The notes under the pieces: model-generated | What the model was told of the DNA's origin: nothing | The model's database searches: none | The model's input: only the letters and a program-made list of their open reading frames with translations | Shown here: positions 63,341-64,000 of the stretch, piece by piece | Position numbering within the stretch: the stretch's first letter is position 1 | Layout of the letters: each line of letters starts with the position of its first letter | Position numbers and translations under genes: made by a program | From: Prorocentrum cordatum | Taxonomy: Eukaryota > Sar > Dinophyceae > Prorocentrales > Prorocentraceae | Reading direction: 5' to 3' | Assembly (NCBI GenBank): GCA_963575745.1 | Contig: CAUYUJ010014556.1 | Location: forward strand, 118,501 to 182,500 | Length of the DNA: 64,000 bases

Positions 63341-64000
63341 TTGCGAGGGCTACATTGCCGTAGGAATGTAGAAGGCATGTGTCGCGAACCACAGGCCGCA
63401 AGGGCACCCTTGACTTGGCAGGGTCGGCCTTCTAATCAAAATCGACTTTGCACTTATCATGCTGCCAGAGGGGAGCGAAAGGGGCCTTTCTGGTCACGGC
63501 GAGCCTCGGCCACGAAGGGGTTCCTCGACTTGGGCCCAAGGAGCGGCCCGAAAACGAGAGCCACTCCTGAACCGAGAGTGGTTCTTACGTCACTGGCCTG
63601 ACTGTGGAGTCAGCTGGGGCAGTCGGATAAAAACGGAAACCGACGAATCTGCGACGGCGATCCTGGCCCTGTAGAATAATAACACCTGAAGCACGAACCG
63701 GCTTTGGCGGCCCAACCAGACGAGGGTCTTCGCCACGCGTTATCCGAGCGCCCTTCAAGTGTGGAGGCGGAGGGGGAAGTAGGGATGACGAGAGGGAGTA
63801 GGGATGATCAGTAGGGCGTGGAGGGAGTGAATCAATTGCAGAGTCATGGCTCATGTAAGCGTCGGCGCCCTCCGTGGAAATCTGTGGGAACGATGGCGAA
63901 GACGAGCCCTTGGCGACAGAGGAAGGAAACCGTATTCAGGGGGATGAGGAGGAGGATGTCGGTCAGGAGTCGAAGCCAGGTTCGTACCAAAGCAGCGGGC
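63341..64000. other. No gene recognised
   Basis: Frames up to ~100 codons with no family features. A G/A-rich tract lies near 63765-63815. Confidence 0.35.

Overview
The window looks like nuclear DNA of a dinoflagellate, and the repeat style would fit a Prorocentrum-like genome (inference). The reasons are: high GC with very few genes; a near-complete relic of the dinoflagellate spliced leader; decayed tandem chlorophyll a-c light-harvesting domains; pentatricopeptide repeats of the 'ACEK...W..AL.LLSEM..LEP' type; and a very heavy load of microsatellites, minisatellites, foldback elements and retroelement remains. Most long open frames are shadows of low-complexity DNA. I found no convincing intact, ordinary protein-coding gene, and no tRNA, rRNA or CRISPR.

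Layout. 0-6 kb: a relict coding frame, dispersed repeats, a 152-bp satellite array and about 1 kb of (GA)n. 6-9 kb: a possible composite element made of duplicated blocks and CCCCCAAGAGG-type minisatellite. 9-20.5 kb: a mosaic of short dispersed repeats, including a hairpin-like GGCCTAACGGGCC motif seen about 25 times. On its minus strand this holds an Ala-Pro-Thr-rich Cys-domain protein fragment (10.5-11.4 kb), a dead PPR array (12.6-14.2 kb) and a decayed three-unit light-harvesting polyprotein (19.0-20.5 kb). 20.5-34 kb: an Ala-rich frame behind a spliced-leader-like sequence, a diverged ~37-bp minisatellite, trinucleotide tracts, a GGA-rich minisatellite and three ~380-bp tandem units. 34-42 kb: two miniature inverted-repeat elements and a long decayed LINE on the minus strand (zinc-ribbon ORF1, endonuclease, reverse transcriptase, RNase H).

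44.3-50.4 kb is the most interesting part. It is a tyrosine-recombinase element with split direct repeats in the order A1 - ORFs - B1 A2 - (168-bp spacer) - B2, as in the PAT/Ngaro branch of DIRS-like elements. It carries a gag-like zinc-knuckle ORF and a tyrosine-recombinase ORF, but I see no reverse transcriptase. A 20/22 match to the dinoflagellate spliced leader lies 23 nt before the recombinase ATG. The recombinase ORF is split by a 1,314-bp insertion flanked by TAAA; removing it restores the frame exactly.

50.4-64 kb: tandem repeats, a hAT-like miniature element, more copies of the dispersed families, a 40-bp perfect palindrome, and a relict coiled-coil ORF (61.0-62.6 kb) resembling a retroelement ORF1.
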